The notes beneath the pieces were generated by a model, which had not been told where the DNA came from, made no database searches, and saw only the letters and a list, made by a program, of their open reading frames with translations. Below, in pieces: positions 48,548-57,421 of a stretch of 64,000 bases of DNA. Within the stretch, counting starts at the first letter, position 1. Every line of letters starts with the position of its first letter. Position numbers and translations under genes: made by a program. This stretch comes from VRUE01 sp963702035 (GTDB lineage: Bacteria; Actinomycetota; Thermoleophilia; Solirubrobacterales; 70-9). Where the stretch lies: contig OY969700.1 in NCBI GenBank assembly GCA_963702035.1, forward strand, positions 124,001-188,000. The letters run 5' to 3'.

Positions 48548-49860
48548 AGCCGCGCGACCCCGAGGCCTACCTCGACTCGCTCGAGCCGATCGGCTGGAAA
48601 CTGGGCCTGGAGCGGATGCGCACGCTGAGCACCCTGCTCGGCCTGCCGCAACACCGCTTCGCCTCGATCCACGTCGTCGGCACCAACGGCAAGTCCTCGG
48701 TGACGCGGATGGTCGCCGCCCTGCTGGAGGCGCACGGGGTCTCCGCCGGCGCCTGCGTCTCGCCGCACACGACGCGCTGGTCCGAACGGATCCTCATCCA
48801 CGGCGAGGAGATCGGGGCAGGCGAGTTCGCCGCGGCCGTTGAGCGCACCGCCGCCGCGGCCGAAACGGTCAATCGCAGCTTGGAGGAGGGCGAGGCGGTG
48901 ACCCAGTTCGAGCTGGCGAGCGCCGCGGCATTCGTCGCATTGGCCAACGCCAGGGTCAAGGCCGCCGTGGTCGAGGCCGGGCTGGGGGGGCGGCTCGACG
49001 CCACCAACACGATCCCCTCCAAAGTCACCGTCCTGACCTCGGTAGGGCTCGACCACACCGAGTGGCTGGGCGAGAGCGAGGAGGAGATCGCGGCGGAGAA
49101 GCTCGCGGTGCTGCGCGACCACACGACCCTGGTCATCGGGCGGGTCAGCCCGGCGGTGCGGGCGCTCGCCGAGCGGACCGCGGCGGAGCAAGGCGCCGAG
49201 CTGGTCGTAGCCCCCGAGGTCAGTCCTGCATTGAGCCCCTATTTGGGGTTCGACGCGGGTCAGGTGGTCCCGCGGGGAGCATTGGGACCTTTCCAGCGGC
49301 GCAATTTCGCCGTCGCGACGAGTGCCGCCGAGGCCTTCCTCGGCGAGCTGGACCCCGACCGCGTCAAGGCGGTTGCGACGAGCATCGAGATCCCGGGACG
49401 GCTGGAGCGCCTGCCAGGCGACCCGCCGGCCTTTCTGGATGCCGCCCATAACCCAGACGGCGCCAAAGCCCTGGCCGAGGCCCTGCCCGAGGTCGGGGGC
49501 GGCCGCCCCGTGGTTGCCGTCCTGACGATTCTCGCCGACAAGGACGCCCACGCCATGATCGTCGCCCTGGCTCCGACCCTGCGCCACGTCATCTGCACCG
49601 AGCTCCCATCCCCCCCCGCCGATGGGCCGATAAGTCAAGTCGGACTTGACTTATCGGCCCATCGGCGGGCTTTTGAGGCGGGGGAGTTGGCGCGACTCTG
49701 TGTGGGGGCCGGGGCGGAGGCGGAGGCCGAGCCCGACTTCGACGCCGCGGTGGCGCGGGGACGCGAGCTTGCCCTGGACGCGGGGGGCATCCTGCTCGTC
49801 ACCGGATCGCATTACGCGCTCACGCCGGCTCGTGCCGCGCTTCGGCTGTGCGAGGATTGA
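48544..49860 (+). CDS. folC: Folylpolyglutamate/dihydrofolate synthase, start uncertain
   Basis: Mur-ligase-family enzyme adding glutamate to folates. Seen: VVGTNGKSSVTRMVAALLE (P-loop), VVEAGLGGRLDATN, TSVGLDHTEWLG, LDAAHNPDGAKALAEALP and ILLVTGSHY. The first ATG (48616) would cut off the family-typical N-terminus; the frame is open upstream and reads EAYLDSLEPIGWKLGLERM directly after the valS stop, but no ATG, GTG or TTG precedes it. AUA at 48544, overlapping the valS stop, or CTG 48601 may be used; the coordinates assume AUA. A near-perfect 55-bp palindrome (49615-49669) lies in frame near the C-terminus and adds about 17 residues (PADGPISQVGLDLSAHR) inside a normally continuous LPSP-RAFEAGEL segment. 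Confidence 0.85.
   Translation: MEPRDPEAYLDSLEPIGWKLGLERMRTLSTLLGLPQHRFASIHVVGTNGKSSVTRMVAALLEAHGVSAGACVSPHTTRWSERILIHGEEIGAGEFAAAVERTAAAAETVNRSLEEGEAVTQFELASAAAFVALANARVKAAVVEAGLGGRLDATNTIPSKVTVLTSVGLDHTEWLGESEEEIAAEKLAVLRDHTTLVIGRVSPAVRALAERTAAEQGAELVVAPEVSPALSPYLGFDAGQVVPRGALGPFQRRNFAVATSAAEAFLGELDPDRVKAVATSIEIPGRLERLPGDPPAFLDAAHNPDGAKALAEALPEVGGGRPVVAVLTILADKDAHAMIVALAPTLRHVICTELPSPPADGPISQVGLDLSAHRRAFEAGELARLCVGAGAEAEAEPDFDAAVARGRELALDAGGILLVTGSHYALTPARAALRLCED
49615..49669. repeat. 55-bp palindrome embedded in folC
   Basis: Arms 49615-49640 and 49644-49669 are perfect 26-bp complements around CGG. One arm contains GATGGGCCGATAAGTCAAGT. It is read through in frame. The protein on either side aligns with family expectation if the insert is removed. 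The form recalls Rickettsia palindromic elements, though no sequence relation is claimed. Confidence 0.8.
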
Positions 49861-49867
49861 GCCTCGC

Positions 49868-49990
49868 ATGGGCTCTAAAAGCGCAGGAACCGAACTGCTC
49901 TCGATGATGGCTCTGGTCGCCGCGGTGGTCGCCGCGGTGATCCTGGTCTTCTTCGGGCTCGGCTACCTGTTCGGCAGTCTTTTTCTCTAG
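49868..49990 (+). CDS. 40-residue single-span membrane protein
   Basis: ATG 49868 lies 7 nt after the folC stop. The peptide is one membrane helix (ALVAAVVAAVILVFFGLGYL) with a short Ser/Lys-rich N-terminus and a hydrophobic end. It has no recognised family. Intact frame, spacing and composition support a real gene, and the position between folC and the zinc-ribbon membrane protein suggests the same transcript. Confidence 0.6.
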   Translation: MGSKSAGTELLSMMALVAAVVAAVILVFFGLGYLFGSLFL

Positions 49991-50071
49991 GGAGGCAGGC
50001 ACGACAGGGTTCGCGATGCAGGCGGCGAAGTAGACTCACCGCCGCTCCTCTCCCGGACGGGCGCAAACGCC

Positions 50072-50701
50072 ATGGCAATCGCGATCTTCGGCATCAGCAA
50101 CAACGGCCTCAACCTGGTCGTCAACCTGCTCATCTTGATGCTGGTCGTCGTCTGGCTGGCGCTGATCGTCTACACCTACCTCGACGCCAAGCGGCGCATC
50201 TCCGACCCGTTCCTGATCGGCTGCGCGACGCTCGCCTCCTTCATCCCCTATCTCGGCACCGCCGTGTACGCGATCGTGCGGCCGCCGGAGTTCCTCGAGG
50301 ACGCCCACGAACGCGAGCTGGAGATCAAGGCCGCTGAGCTGCGGGTGCGCCAGCTGACAGAGCACTCCTGTCCCGGCTGTGGCTTCCCGGTCGAGAACGA
50401 CTTCCTGCGCTGCCCTGAGTGCCAGCGCCGCCTCAAGCGGCCCTGCCCGAGCTGCGGCAAGCCGGTCGACCCGACCTGGGCGCTCTGCCCCTACTGCGAA
50501 ACCGCCCTGGCCGAGCGCCCGCGCCCGCGCCGCAAAGCGCGGCCGGAGGAGCGGAAAGCGCCGCGTGGGGAGAGCAAGGTGCCGCCGAGTGAGCGCAAAC
50601 TGGCGCGCCCCAAAGTGGAGGCGCCCAAAGAGACTTCGAAACCCAAACGACAGCCAAGGAGCCCCAACCGTGAGCCGGACCCTGATCCTCGTCAAGCCTG
50701 A
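50072..50701 (+). CDS. Zinc-ribbon membrane protein
   Basis: A 209-residue protein. Two N-terminal membrane helices (LVVNLLILMLVVVWLALIVY; LIGCATLASFIPYLGTAVYA) resemble a phospholipase D nuclease-type N-terminal region. Two double zinc ribbons follow: CPGCGFPVENDFLRCPEC and CPSCGKPVDPTWALCPYC. The tail is Lys/Pro-rich and disordered. It is common in Thermoleophilia-like gene orders before ndk, but its function is unknown to me. Its last 32 nt overlap ndk, so the two genes are coupled. Confidence 0.8.
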   Translation: MAIAIFGISNNGLNLVVNLLILMLVVVWLALIVYTYLDAKRRISDPFLIGCATLASFIPYLGTAVYAIVRPPEFLEDAHERELEIKAAELRVRQLTEHSCPGCGFPVENDFLRCPECQRRLKRPCPSCGKPVDPTWALCPYCETALAERPRPRRKARPEERKAPRGESKVPPSERKLARPKVEAPKETSKPKRQPRSPNREPDPDPRQA

Positions 50702-51077
50702 CGCCTTCGAACGCGCCCTCAGCGGCGAGGTGATCGCGCGTTTCGAGCGCAAGGGCCTGCGGATCGCGGCGCTGAAGACGATGGTGGCCTCCGAGCAGAT
50801 CGCCAACGAGCACTACGCGGAGCACACCGAGAAGCCCTTCTTCGGCGAGCTGGTCGAGTTCATCACCGGCGGCACGCTGGTCGCGATGGTGCTGGAGGGG
50901 GCCGAAGCGGTCGTGGCGGCCCGGCAGTTGATCGGGGCGACGAACCCGGTCGAGGCCGCGCCCGGCTCGATCCGCGGTGACTACGCGCTCGAGGTGACCT
51001 TCAACATGGTCCACGGGTCTGACTCGGACGAGTCGGCGGAGCGTGAGATCGGGATTTGGTTTCCGGAGCTTGGCTAG
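50670..51077 (+). CDS. ndk: Nucleoside diphosphate kinase
   Basis: A 135-residue enzyme that balances NTP pools by phosphate transfer through a histidine. The active His is in FNMVHGSDSDESAEREI; also ILVKPDAFERALSGEVI, HYAEHTEKPFFGELVEFITG and GATNPVEAAPGSIRGDYA. GTG 50670 lies inside the 3' end of the zinc-ribbon gene with CCAAGGAG 8 nt before it. Confidence 0.96.
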   Translation: MSRTLILVKPDAFERALSGEVIARFERKGLRIAALKTMVASEQIANEHYAEHTEKPFFGELVEFITGGTLVAMVLEGAEAVVAARQLIGATNPVEAAPGSIRGDYALEVTFNMVHGSDSDESAEREIGIWFPELG

Positions 51078-51078
51078 G

Positions 51079-51197
51079 AGCCGGGCTGCGGGCAGGGGGT
51101 TCCGCTTAACTTTTTCGGTGGAACGCCCGGTTGCTGTCGCCCGAAGGTCGCTGACGAAAAAGTACAAGACGCTTCACCCCCTACCCGCATCCCGGCT
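51079..51197. repeat. Type B hairpin repeat between ndk and maf
   Basis: Outer arms 51079-51099 and 51177-51197 match at 19 of 21 positions (AGCCGGGCTGCGGGCAGGGG and complement). Inner arms ACTTTTTCG (51109-51117) and CGAAAAAGT (51155-51163) are perfect. The inner TTTTTCG/CGAAAAA stem and part of the loop (GCTGTC, CGAA, GACGC) are shared with the element at 59812-59933. Confidence 0.65.
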
Positions 51198-51211
51198 GAA
51201 GGTCTGAGCGC

Positions 51212-51769
51212 ATGAAGGTCACGCTCGCATCCGGATCGCCTCAGAGGAGCGAGATTCTTCGGAAGCTTGGGGTTGAGTTCGAGGTCGTGGTGCCTGGGGT
51301 CGAGGAGCTTACGGGCGGAGATCCGGAAGCTGAGGTGGTCGAGAACGCTCGGATGAAGGCTCGGGCCGTTCAGCGTGACGGCTATGTGGTCGCCTGCGAT
51401 ACCGACGTTGTCCTTGATGGCAAGGCGCTTGGGAAGCCGGCTGACGAGCGTGAGGCTCGGGAGTATTTGGAGCGGATGTCGGGGCGCGCTCATACGGTGA
51501 TGAGCGGGCTCGTTGTGCTTGCCGATGGGGAGGAGCGGAGTGGGCTGGAACGGACTTCGGTGGTCTTCAAGGAGTTGAGCGAGGCTGAGGTTGAGCGCTA
51601 CGTGCGCTTTGGGGAGTGGCGGGGGAGATCGGGTGGTTATGCGGTGCAGACGCTTGGCTCGACGCTGGTCGAGCGGATCGAGGGGAGCGTCTCCAACGTC
51701 GTCGGCTTGCCGGTCGGGTTGTTGCTGGATCTCGCGCCTGGGTTGGCCGACTTGGACCATCTGGAATGA
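51212..51769 (+). CDS. maf: Maf-family nucleoside triphosphate pyrophosphatase
   Basis: A 185-residue house-cleaning enzyme hydrolysing dTTP/UTP or modified NTPs. Seen: LASGSPQRSEILRKLGVEFE, ENARMKARAV, VVACDTDVVLDGKALGKPAD (the catalytic Asp lies in ACDTDV) and GYAVQTLGSTLVERIEGSVS, NVVGLP. Its codon use has much lower GC3 than neighbours over most of its length, although the protein is a typical core gene. Confidence 0.93.
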   Translation: MKVTLASGSPQRSEILRKLGVEFEVVVPGVEELTGGDPEAEVVENARMKARAVQRDGYVVACDTDVVLDGKALGKPADEREAREYLERMSGRAHTVMSGLVVLADGEERSGLERTSVVFKELSEAEVERYVRFGEWRGRSGGYAVQTLGSTLVERIEGSVSNVVGLPVGLLLDLAPGLADLDHLE

Positions 51770-51797
51770 TTGCCCTGCTTTTCCCCAAATTGCACAC

Positions 51798-52847
51798 ATG
51801 GGCATATTCAGCTACCTGACCGGACTTGGCGGCCGCGACATGGCGGTCGACCTCGGCACGGCCAACACCCTGGTCTACGTGCGCGGTCGCGGCATCGTGC
51901 TCTCCGAGCCCTCGGTTGTGGCGATCGACTCGCGCAGCGGCCAGGTCCACGCGGTCGGCGTCGAGGCGAAGCGGATGCTGGGGCGCACGCCGGGCACGAT
52001 CACCGCGATCCGGCCGCTCAAGGACGGCGTCATCGCCGACTTCGACGTGACCGAACAGATGCTGCGTCACTTCATCAAGCAGGTTCACTCCAACCGCTTT
52101 GCCCACCCACGCGTCGTCGTCTGCGTGCCATCGGGCGTCACCGGCGTCGAGAAGCGCGCGGTCGAGGAGGCCTGCCTCTCTGCCGGCGCCCGCAAGGCCT
52201 ACCTGATCGAGGAGCCGATGGCGGCGGCGATCGGCGCCGGCCTGCCCGTCGCCGAGCCGACCGGCTCGCTGATCGTCGACGTCGGCGGCGGCACCACCGA
52301 GGTCGCGGTGATCTCGCTCGGCGGGATCGTCGTCTCGCAGTCGATCCGGGTCGGCGGCGACGAGCTCGACGACGCGATTGTCCACCACTGCAAACACCGC
52401 TACAAACTGGCGATCGGCACCCAGACGGCGGAGGAGGTCAAGCTCGAGGCGGGCTCGGCCTCGCCGCTGCCGGAGGAGGTCGAGGTCGAGATCCGCGGCC
52501 GCGACCTGGTCTCGGGCCTGCCGAAGACGATCACGCTCGGCTCGGCCGAGGTGCGCGAGGCCCTCGACGAAACGATCGGCCACATCATCGACGCGGTCAA
52601 GGACACGCTCGACCGCACCCCGCCGGAGCTGGCGGGGGACATCATGGACCGGGGCATTACCCTTGCCGGTGGGGGCGCGCTCCTGCAAGGACTCGAACAG
52701 CGCCTCCGCGACGAGTGCCAGATGCCGTGTCAGCTGGCAGAGTCGCCGTTGACGTGCGTGGCCGTCGGCTCCGGCATATCGCTGGAGGAGTTCGAGACGA
52801 TCCACCGCGCCAGCAAGATGAACTCGGGAATGGCACGCGTTGCTTAG
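51798..52847 (+). CDS. mreB: Rod-shape-determining protein MreB
   Basis: Bacterial actin of 349 residues that guides lateral wall synthesis. Seen: DMAVDLGTANTLVYVRGRGI (phosphate 1), VGVEAKRMLGRTPGTITAIR, VCVPSGVTGVEKRAVEEA, GSLIVDVGGGTTEVAVISLG (phosphate 2) and GITLAGGGALLQGLEQ. ATG 51798 gives the usual N-terminus MGIFSYLTGLG with the membrane-contacting residues. First gene of mreBCD-mrdA-rodA. Confidence 0.97.
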   Translation: MGIFSYLTGLGGRDMAVDLGTANTLVYVRGRGIVLSEPSVVAIDSRSGQVHAVGVEAKRMLGRTPGTITAIRPLKDGVIADFDVTEQMLRHFIKQVHSNRFAHPRVVVCVPSGVTGVEKRAVEEACLSAGARKAYLIEEPMAAAIGAGLPVAEPTGSLIVDVGGGTTEVAVISLGGIVVSQSIRVGGDELDDAIVHHCKHRYKLAIGTQTAEEVKLEAGSASPLPEEVEVEIRGRDLVSGLPKTITLGSAEVREALDETIGHIIDAVKDTLDRTPPELAGDIMDRGITLAGGGALLQGLEQRLRDECQMPCQLAESPLTCVAVGSGISLEEFETIHRASKMNSGMARVA

Positions 52848-52885
52848 CTGCCGTTCAGAAGAAGCGCCAAACTTAGGTCTCCGTC

Positions 52886-53737
52886 GTGTATCGCAAGCAA
52901 GTACGCCGCCGTAGAGCGGTACTAACCCTCCTCGTCATCGGCTCCTTCCTGTTGCTGACGATCACCTACGGGCAGAGCTCGGGTGGCGTGCAGCGGGGCG
53001 TCAGCACGATCTTCAGCCCCCTGCAGGCCGTCGCGGACAGGGCCCTGAAGCCGGCCCGCGACCTGGTCGACTGGTTCGACAAGACCTTCGACGCGCGCGG
53101 CGAAAACAGCCGCCTCAAGGCCGAGCTCGTGACCGTGCGCCGCCAGGTCGTCGCCGGCCAGGAGGCGCTTCAGGAAAACGCCCAGCTGCGCAAGCTGGTC
53201 GAACTGGACCGCGGCCCGGCCCTGGCCGAATCGGCCTATAAGCCGGTGACCGGCCGGGTGATCGCCCGCTCGCCGACCGTCTGGAATTCGACCGTGGCGA
53301 TCGACGTCGGCTCTGGCGACGGGGTCAAGGTCGACGATCCGGTGATCAGCGGTGACGGGCTCGTCGGCCTGGTCGCCTCGACCGAGGGGGGCTCGGCCCA
53401 GGTAAGGCTGATCACGGACCATGCCAGTGCCGTGTCGGCGAAGGTGGTGCCGCCAGGCGTACAGGGCGTGATCAGGCCCAACGTCGGCGACCCCGAAGAC
53501 CTGATCCTCGACTTCATCAATTCGAGCAAGAACGTGCATGAAGGCCAGGCCGTGGTCACCTCGGGCTGGCGCGCGCAGGGGCTCGCATCGCTGTTTCCCC
53601 CGGGACTGCCTGTCGGTGAAGTGACGCCCACCTCGATCGTCGAGCAGGAGGCCAGTCAGCAGGTCCACCTGCGTCCCTACGCCGACATGGCCAACCTCGA
53701 CCTCGTCCAGGTGCTGACCGGGCGCCCGCGCCGATGA
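52886..53737 (+). CDS. mreC: Rod-shape-determining protein MreC
   Basis: Bitopic envelope protein of 283 residues that links MreB to PBP2. One N-terminal membrane helix (AVLTLLVIGSFLLLTITYGQ), a coiled coil (~70-110, ENSRLKAELVTVRRQVVAGQ), then two beta-barrel domains (VTGRVIARSPTVWNSTVAID, GLVGLVASTEGGSAQVRLIT, VVTSGWRAQGLASLFPPGLP). GTG 52886 is preceded by TTAGGT seven nt upstream, so a second promoter inside the mre cluster is possible. Overlaps mreD by 4 nt. Confidence 0.95.
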   Translation: MYRKQVRRRRAVLTLLVIGSFLLLTITYGQSSGGVQRGVSTIFSPLQAVADRALKPARDLVDWFDKTFDARGENSRLKAELVTVRRQVVAGQEALQENAQLRKLVELDRGPALAESAYKPVTGRVIARSPTVWNSTVAIDVGSGDGVKVDDPVISGDGLVGLVASTEGGSAQVRLITDHASAVSAKVVPPGVQGVIRPNVGDPEDLILDFINSSKNVHEGQAVVTSGWRAQGLASLFPPGLPVGEVTPTSIVEQEASQQVHLRPYADMANLDLVQVLTGRPRR

Positions 53738-54285
53738 TCGTCACGCCGAAGATCTTTGCCCGCCTCGTCGCGATCGTGATCCTGGCGGTGCTGCTGCAGC
53801 TCTCGTTCTTCTCGCGGGTCGAGTTGCTCCACACCAGCGCCGACGTGCTGCCGGCCGTCGTCGTCTCGCTCGGCCTGCTCGGCGGCAGCCTGACCGGCGC
53901 CGTGGCGGGCTTCTCGGTCGGGTTCCTCGTCGATTGCCTGCTGGTGGCGCCGCTGGGCGGCTCCTCGCTGGTGCTGCTCGGCGCCGGTTACCTGGCCGGC
54001 CTCTTCCGCGAGCGTTTCGACATCCACAGCGCCCTCGTGCCGCCGCTCGTCTGCATGGGCCTGACCCTGTTCGCCGAGCTCGGCTTCGCCGCCGTGCAGG
54101 TGATGCTCGGCGTCGACGCCCCGGTCAGCGTGCTGATCGTCCGCGACATGCTGCTGAAGAGCATCTACGCCTTCTTCCTCGCCTGGCCGATCTACTTCGG
54201 CCTGCGGCGGGCGCTGCGCTCTGCACTGGTCGAGGAGCCGAGTGTGACCCGCCGCCGAGGGCCGACCGTGCTGGGGAGGACCTGA
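53734..54285 (+). CDS. mreD: Rod-shape-determining protein MreD
   Basis: Polytopic membrane protein of 183 residues with about five helices (FARLVAIVILAVLLQLSFFS; VVSLGLLGGSLTGAVAGFSV; LVLLGAGYLAGLFRERFDIH). It is part of the elongasome; sequence conservation is low in this family, so the call rests on length, hydropathy and its place between mreC and mrdA. Stop and next start share one base (TGATG). Confidence 0.9.
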   Translation: MIVTPKIFARLVAIVILAVLLQLSFFSRVELLHTSADVLPAVVVSLGLLGGSLTGAVAGFSVGFLVDCLLVAPLGGSSLVLLGAGYLAGLFRERFDIHSALVPPLVCMGLTLFAELGFAAVQVMLGVDAPVSVLIVRDMLLKSIYAFFLAWPIYFGLRRALRSALVEEPSVTRRRGPTVLGRT

Positions 54286-56171
54286 TGTACCGGCGCTCGG
54301 ATGAGCTCGGACCGCGGATGAACAACCGCCTGGCGCTGCGCATCGCCGTCTTCGGCGGCGTCGCCCTGGCGCTCTTCGGCGTGCTCTTCTTCCGGCTCTG
54401 GTTCCTGCAGGTGATCAACGGCGAGAAGTACCTCGCGGAAGCGAAAAATAACCGCACGCGCGAGTTCAGAGTCAGCGCCCCGCGCGGCAAAATCCTCGAT
54501 CGCAACGGCAACGACATCGTCTCCAACCGGACCAGCCTCGCGCTGCAGGTCAATCCCGAGAAGCTGCCCGAAGCGCCGCGCCGGCGCCACGCCGAGCTGG
54601 CGCAGCTCGCCAACTTGACCCATAGCTCGCTGCCGCGCCTGCGCAAGACGATGCACGAACAGCTCAAACTGGCGGCAAGCGCACCGGTGACCCTGCGGCG
54701 CGACGTCGGCGACTACCTCGTCTACTACCTGCAGGAGAATCAGGACCGCTTCCCGGGGGTCACCGTGCAGCGTGTTTTCGTGCGCCGCTACCCGCACGGC
54801 ACGCTGGCCGCGCACATTCTCGGCAACGTCGGCGAGGTCTCCGAAGAACAGCTGAAAGAGGCGCGCTATCGAGGCCTGCAGCCCGGCGACGAAGTCGGCC
54901 AGGAAGGGGTCGAGGACACCTACGACCGATTCTTGCGCGGGAAGCCGGGGTTGACGCGGATTCAAGTCGACGCCCTCGGCCAGCCGACCCGCAACGGGCA
55001 GCTGGCCTCCCAGCCGCCGGTGCCGGGCGACAACCTGAAGCTCTCGATCGACACCAAGGTGCAGGAGGCGGGTGAAGCGGCGCTGGCGGCTCGCGGCCTG
55101 CACGGCGGCTTCATCACGATGAACGTGCATACGGGGGAAATACTCGGTCTCGCCTCCTACCCGACCTTCGACCCCGCAGTCTTGATCAATCCGACCCAGG
55201 CGCAGGTCAACGAACTCTACCGCGACGAAATCAGCGCGCCGCTGACCGATCGGGCGATCGGGGGCCTTTATCCCACCGGCTCCACGTTCAAGCCGATAAC
55301 CGCGATAGCCGCGCTCGAAAGCGGCAACCTGACCCCGACCGAAGTGATCGAAGACCCCGGCCAGTTCGAAATCGGCGGCGAGGTCTTCAAAAACGCCGGC
55401 GAAGCGGCGAACGGCTCGGTCAGCCTAGTCTCGGCGTTGGAAGTGTCCTCAGACGTGTTCTTCTACAACCTCGGCTTCCGCATGTGGAACACCGGCCGGC
55501 TCCAGCACTGGGCGCATGCGCTCGGCATCGGCCGCCCGACCGGCATCGACCTCCCGGTACCGAGCGACGGGCTGCTGCCGTCCCAGCACTGGCGCAATCA
55601 GCTCTACAAGGAAGGCTTGACCGACCGGCCCTGGTCGGCCGGCGACAACATCCAGCTCGCCACCGGCCAGGGCGACCTGCAGACCAACCCGCTGCAGATG
55701 GCGATCGCCTACGCGGCGATCGCCAACGGCGGCACGGTCGTCACGCCCCACGTCGGGCTGCAGGTCGACGATGGGGCCGGCCGGGTGCTCGGAGAATTCG
55801 CCCCCGGGCCCCGTCGCCACGTCCACATGGACCCCGCCTACCGGGAAGCGATTCTCGAAGGCCTGCACGACGCCGCGCAGAACGGCGCCGGGACCTCGTT
55901 CGCGGTCTTCGGCAACTTCCCGATCCCGGTCGCGGGCAAGACCGGCACCGCAGAACGCGTCGGGCACGCGGACCAGTCCTGGTATGGAGTGCTCGCCCCG
56001 TATCCCAATCCGCGTATTGTCACCTTCGTGACGATGGAGGAAGGCGGCTTCGGCGCCGAAGCCGCGGCGCCCGCCGCAAGACAGATCCTCGAAGCCTATT
56101 TCGCCGGCCGGCTCTCCCACGAAGCGGAAGGCCTTGAAGGCGAAGCCGAATCCCCGGAAGGGGAAGGCTGA
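54285..56171 (+). CDS. mrdA: Penicillin-binding protein 2 (elongation transpeptidase)
   Basis: Class B PBP of 628 residues cross-linking peptidoglycan during rod elongation. One N-terminal helix (IAVFGGVALALFGVLFFRLW), pedestal domain with APRGKILDRNGNDIVSNRTS, then the transpeptidase: STFK (S333, K336) in YPTGSTFKP, SSD in ALEVSSDVFFYN, and KTGT (K552) in VAGKTGTAERVG. The C-terminal tail is a short Glu/Gly repeat (EAEGLEGEAESPEGEG). GGGGAGGA precedes ATG 54285. One-base overlaps with mreD and rodA. Confidence 0.96.
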   Translation: MYRRSDELGPRMNNRLALRIAVFGGVALALFGVLFFRLWFLQVINGEKYLAEAKNNRTREFRVSAPRGKILDRNGNDIVSNRTSLALQVNPEKLPEAPRRRHAELAQLANLTHSSLPRLRKTMHEQLKLAASAPVTLRRDVGDYLVYYLQENQDRFPGVTVQRVFVRRYPHGTLAAHILGNVGEVSEEQLKEARYRGLQPGDEVGQEGVEDTYDRFLRGKPGLTRIQVDALGQPTRNGQLASQPPVPGDNLKLSIDTKVQEAGEAALAARGLHGGFITMNVHTGEILGLASYPTFDPAVLINPTQAQVNELYRDEISAPLTDRAIGGLYPTGSTFKPITAIAALESGNLTPTEVIEDPGQFEIGGEVFKNAGEAANGSVSLVSALEVSSDVFFYNLGFRMWNTGRLQHWAHALGIGRPTGIDLPVPSDGLLPSQHWRNQLYKEGLTDRPWSAGDNIQLATGQGDLQTNPLQMAIAYAAIANGGTVVTPHVGLQVDDGAGRVLGEFAPGPRRHVHMDPAYREAILEGLHDAAQNGAGTSFAVFGNFPIPVAGKTGTAERVGHADQSWYGVLAPYPNPRIVTFVTMEEGGFGAEAAAPAARQILEAYFAGRLSHEAEGLEGEAESPEGEG

Positions 56172-57367
56172 TGTACGCGACCCGAACCCGTCGCGCCCGT
56201 CCCGAGCCCTTCGCCCTGCGACCGGGGATAGCCGAGCGCCTCGGCCTGCCCTATATGGACGCCGGCCTCGGCTTTGCCGCGTTCGCGCTTGTCGCCTTCG
56301 GCGTCTTCACCCTGGGTCAGGCGACCAAGCACGACATCCCCGGCAACCCCGGCTACTACGTCGATCGCCAGGCGATCTACGGCGTGCTCGGGCTTGTCGG
56401 GATGTACCTGCTCGCCCGCATCGACTACTCGCGCTTCCGCGAGCTGCGCGTCGGGATCTACACCTTCCTCGTCGCCAGCGTCTCGCTGGTCTTCGTCTTC
56501 GGCTTCGCCGCGCGCGGCTCGCGGCGTGCCTTCGAACTTCCCTTCTTCAGCTTCCAGCCATCGGAGCTGGGCAAGCTCCTGCTCGTTCTGGCGCTTGCCG
56601 GCTTTGTCATCGATGGCGCCCGGCGGGGCTCGGCGAGGCAGCGCACGGTGCGCTACCTCTGCCTTGGCTTCGCTCCGGCTGCGCTTGTCTTCCTGCAGCC
56701 GGACCTCGGCACCTCTCTGGTGTACGGGGCAATCACCCTCGCCGTGATGTACGTGGGGGGCGTCCGCTGGACGCACTTCGCGGTGATCGGCGCGGCTCTC
56801 GTCGCACTAGTTGCACTCGTGCTCGTGGTCGCTCCCGCAATCGGGACGCCCGTGTTGAAGGAATACCAGCAGCAAAGGCTGACTTCCTTCACGCATCCGA
56901 GCGCGGACCCCAGCGACGCGGGCTACCAGCAGAACCAGGCCAAGATCGCCATCGGCTCCGGAGAGAAAACCGGGCGGGGCGATCGGGCCACTCAGACGCG
57001 GCTCGATTTCGTCCCCGAGCGGCACACCGACTTCATCTTTGCGGTGATCGGTGAGCGCTACGGATTCCTCGGCGCCGCGTTCGTCCTATCCCTATACGCC
57101 CTGCTGATCTGGCGGGCGCTGCGGATCGTGACGCTCTCGAAGAACTCGTACGGGACCCTTGTGGCAGGCGGCATCGCCGCCATGCTGCTCTTCCAGGTCT
57201 TCGTCAACGTGGGGATGAACCTCGGGATCATGCCGATCACCGGGATTCCCCTGCCGCTGCTCAGCTACGGGGGTTCCTCCGTGCTGGCGACGTTACTCGC
57301 GGTGGGAGTGCTTCAGAGCATTCACATGCAAGCGCGCCTCAGCCAGAAAGGCAGGTTCGCCTGGTGA
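56171..57367 (+). CDS. rodA: SEDS peptidoglycan polymerase RodA
   Basis: Glycosyltransferase of 398 residues with ten predicted helices, partner of PBP2. Seen: GYYVDRQAIYGVLGLVGMYL, FSFQPSELGKLLLVLALAGF (the FxxQPSEL motif), LQPDLGTSLVYGAITLAVMY (with the catalytic-region Asp), RTDFIF-like HTDFIFAVIGERYGFLG and GIMPITGIPLPLLSYGGSS. The ending QARLSQKGRF is typical. Last gene of the mre-rodA cluster. Confidence 0.97.
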   Translation: MYATRTRRARPEPFALRPGIAERLGLPYMDAGLGFAAFALVAFGVFTLGQATKHDIPGNPGYYVDRQAIYGVLGLVGMYLLARIDYSRFRELRVGIYTFLVASVSLVFVFGFAARGSRRAFELPFFSFQPSELGKLLLVLALAGFVIDGARRGSARQRTVRYLCLGFAPAALVFLQPDLGTSLVYGAITLAVMYVGGVRWTHFAVIGAALVALVALVLVVAPAIGTPVLKEYQQQRLTSFTHPSADPSDAGYQQNQAKIAIGSGEKTGRGDRATQTRLDFVPERHTDFIFAVIGERYGFLGAAFVLSLYALLIWRALRIVTLSKNSYGTLVAGGIAAMLLFQVFVNVGMNLGIMPITGIPLPLLSYGGSSVLATLLAVGVLQSIHMQARLSQKGRFAW

Positions 57368-57421
57368 TCCCTTGAAGGGGACCTGGCCATGCGTACCTAT
57401 CTGAACTGAGCTGAATCAACT

